This document shows, piece by piece, positions 6,916 to 7,759 of a stretch of 7,759 nt of DNA. The notes under the pieces are model-generated. The model ran no database searches and was not told the origin of the DNA. It saw only the letters and a list, made by a program, of their open reading frames with translations. The stretch's first letter is position 1; every line of letters begins with the position of its first letter. Source of the stretch: Flavipsychrobacter sp. (GTDB lineage: Bacteria > Bacteroidota > Bacteroidia > Chitinophagales > Chitinophagaceae); NCBI GenBank assembly GCA_021156265.1, contig JAJNBR010000128.1:1-7759 (forward strand), given 5' to 3'. The translations under genes were made by a program, and so were the position numbers.

Positions 6916-6927
6916 AAAGTTAAAATT

Positions 6928-7759
6928 TTAACACGCGGGCAAGGCCTCTGTGTTGTTCACTAATAAGGTCCGGGTAGGATAAGCAAATTCGATTTGCTCT
7001 CTTTCGAACAGCTGCACAATATCCAGGTAAATAGATTGCTGCTCGTCCATATAGGTATTATAGTCTGCCCCACTCACATAATACACGAACTCAAAATCGA
7101 GGCTGGAAGCACCAAATCCTGCGAAATGTCCCCGATCATAAGAAATATTGTTCTTCGACTCGATTATATTCCTGACCCAGCCCGGTATCCGCGTCAGCTT
7201 GTCATAACTTGTTTGGTATACGACTTCCAGCTTAAACACAACCCGGCGTTTTTCCATACGCTTGTAATTGTGCAGCCTGCTGTTGGTAAGGTCTGTATTA
7301 GAACATACCAGCTGTTCGCCCGATAATGTTCTGATACGCGTAGTTTTGACACCAACATATTCTACCGTGCCCATCTTGTCATCAACAATAATAAAATCAC
7401 CTATCTCAAAAGGTCGATCAAAGAAGATCACGAAATAACTAAAAAGGTCTCCCAGTATAGTTTGAGCTGCGAGCGCGATAGCGATACCACCAATTCCAAG
7501 TCCTGCGACAATGGCCGTCACATCATAACCAAAATTGTCTATCAGGAAAACCCCGCCGAGTATCCAGATAACGATATTCAAAATAATTACGAGGCCACGG
7601 GCCTCCTTCTCTTTACCGTGCCCATTGTCGCTTTTTTTAATAAATGAATTGATGAATTCACTTATTACGGCTGCCGCAAACCGCAGAACAAAAAATGTGA
7701 ACACTACCAGCAATATACCATTGATAACTTGTTCGAAATCTGCCGGGATGTGTAGGTAG
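6928..7759 (-). CDS. MscS-family mechanosensitive ion channel (5' end outside window)
   Basis: The last 276 residues of a small-conductance mechanosensitive channel, which opens under membrane tension to release solutes during hypo-osmotic shock. In the visible part, a TM helix lies at about 10-34, a basic loop at about 41-55 and a second TM helix at 56-74. The pore-lining TM3 follows at about 80-112 with the Gly/Ala-rich GLGIGGIAIALAAQ (86-99), then RPFEIGDFI (115-123), the match to the conserved RPF-x-G-E segment. The beta domain comes next and the alpha/beta vestibule domain after it, with GASSLDFEF at 216-224 and a closing EQIEFAYPTRTLLV at 254-267, all as in E. coli MscS. The frame has no stop and no ATG before the window edge; a TTG at 7713 falls inside a membrane helix and is not a credible start. 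More N-terminal TM helices are expected outside. It is the upstream partner of the trehalose gene. Confidence 0.92.
   Translation of the reverse strand, partial: YLHIPADFEQVINGILLVVFTFFVLRFAAAVISEFINSFIKKSDNGHGKEKEARGLVIILNIVIWILGGVFLIDNFGYDVTAIVAGLGIGGIAIALAAQTILGDLFSYFVIFFDRPFEIGDFIIVDDKMGTVEYVGVKTTRIRTLSGEQLVCSNTDLTNSRLHNYKRMEKRRVVFKLEVVYQTSYDKLTRIPGWVRNIIESKNNISYDRGHFAGFGASSLDFEFVYYVSGADYNTYMDEQQSIYLDIVQLFEREQIEFAYPTRTLLVNNTEALPAC

Overview
The window looks like chromosomal DNA from a member of the Bacteroidota, most likely a Chitinophaga-like relative. The evidence is two good matches to the Bacteroidota -7 promoter element (TAnnTTTG), A/T-rich leaders with no Shine-Dalgarno motif in front of the start codons, and a set of protein families common in that phylum. 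Placement below phylum level is inference. No rRNA, tRNA, CRISPR array, insertion sequence or phage gene was seen.

Layout from left to right. (1) Positions 1-1419 (+) hold a stand-alone metallo-beta-lactamase-fold hydrolase of the ComEC-like type, whose first residues probably lie outside the window. It ends at a clear intrinsic terminator. (2) Positions 1482-2750 (-) hold a 12-TM major facilitator transporter of the TCR/Tet drug:H+ antiporter type. (3) Positions 2931-3754 (+), divergent from it, hold a two-gene unit: an ArsR-type winged-helix repressor without a metal box, translationally coupled by a 4-base overlap to an SRPBCC/AHSA1-domain protein. Its promoter is embedded in an ordered array of GTTGC half-sites forming a 26-bp tandem repeat, which is a strong candidate autoregulatory operator. 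The unit ends at a second intrinsic terminator. (4) Positions 3900-4196 (+) hold a small single-TM protein of unknown function. (5) Positions 7759-4290 (-) hold an apparent three-gene operon: an MscS-family mechanosensitive channel (5' end outside the window), a fused trehalose-6-phosphate synthase/phosphatase, and a 121-residue protein I do not recognise.

Functional reading. The right half is an osmotic-stress module: the fused OtsAB enzyme makes the compatible solute trehalose from UDP-glucose and glucose-6-phosphate, and the MscS channel would release solute when turgor rises. The central part looks like a small ligand-responsive circuit (repressor plus START-like ligand-binding-fold protein) with an exporter transcribed in the opposite direction. 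Whether the repressor also controls the exporter is inference. The most interesting items are the ordered operator array, the mscS-otsAB-unknown gene order, and the unknown protein at the end of that operon. I see no convincing evidence of an entirely new multi-gene system.
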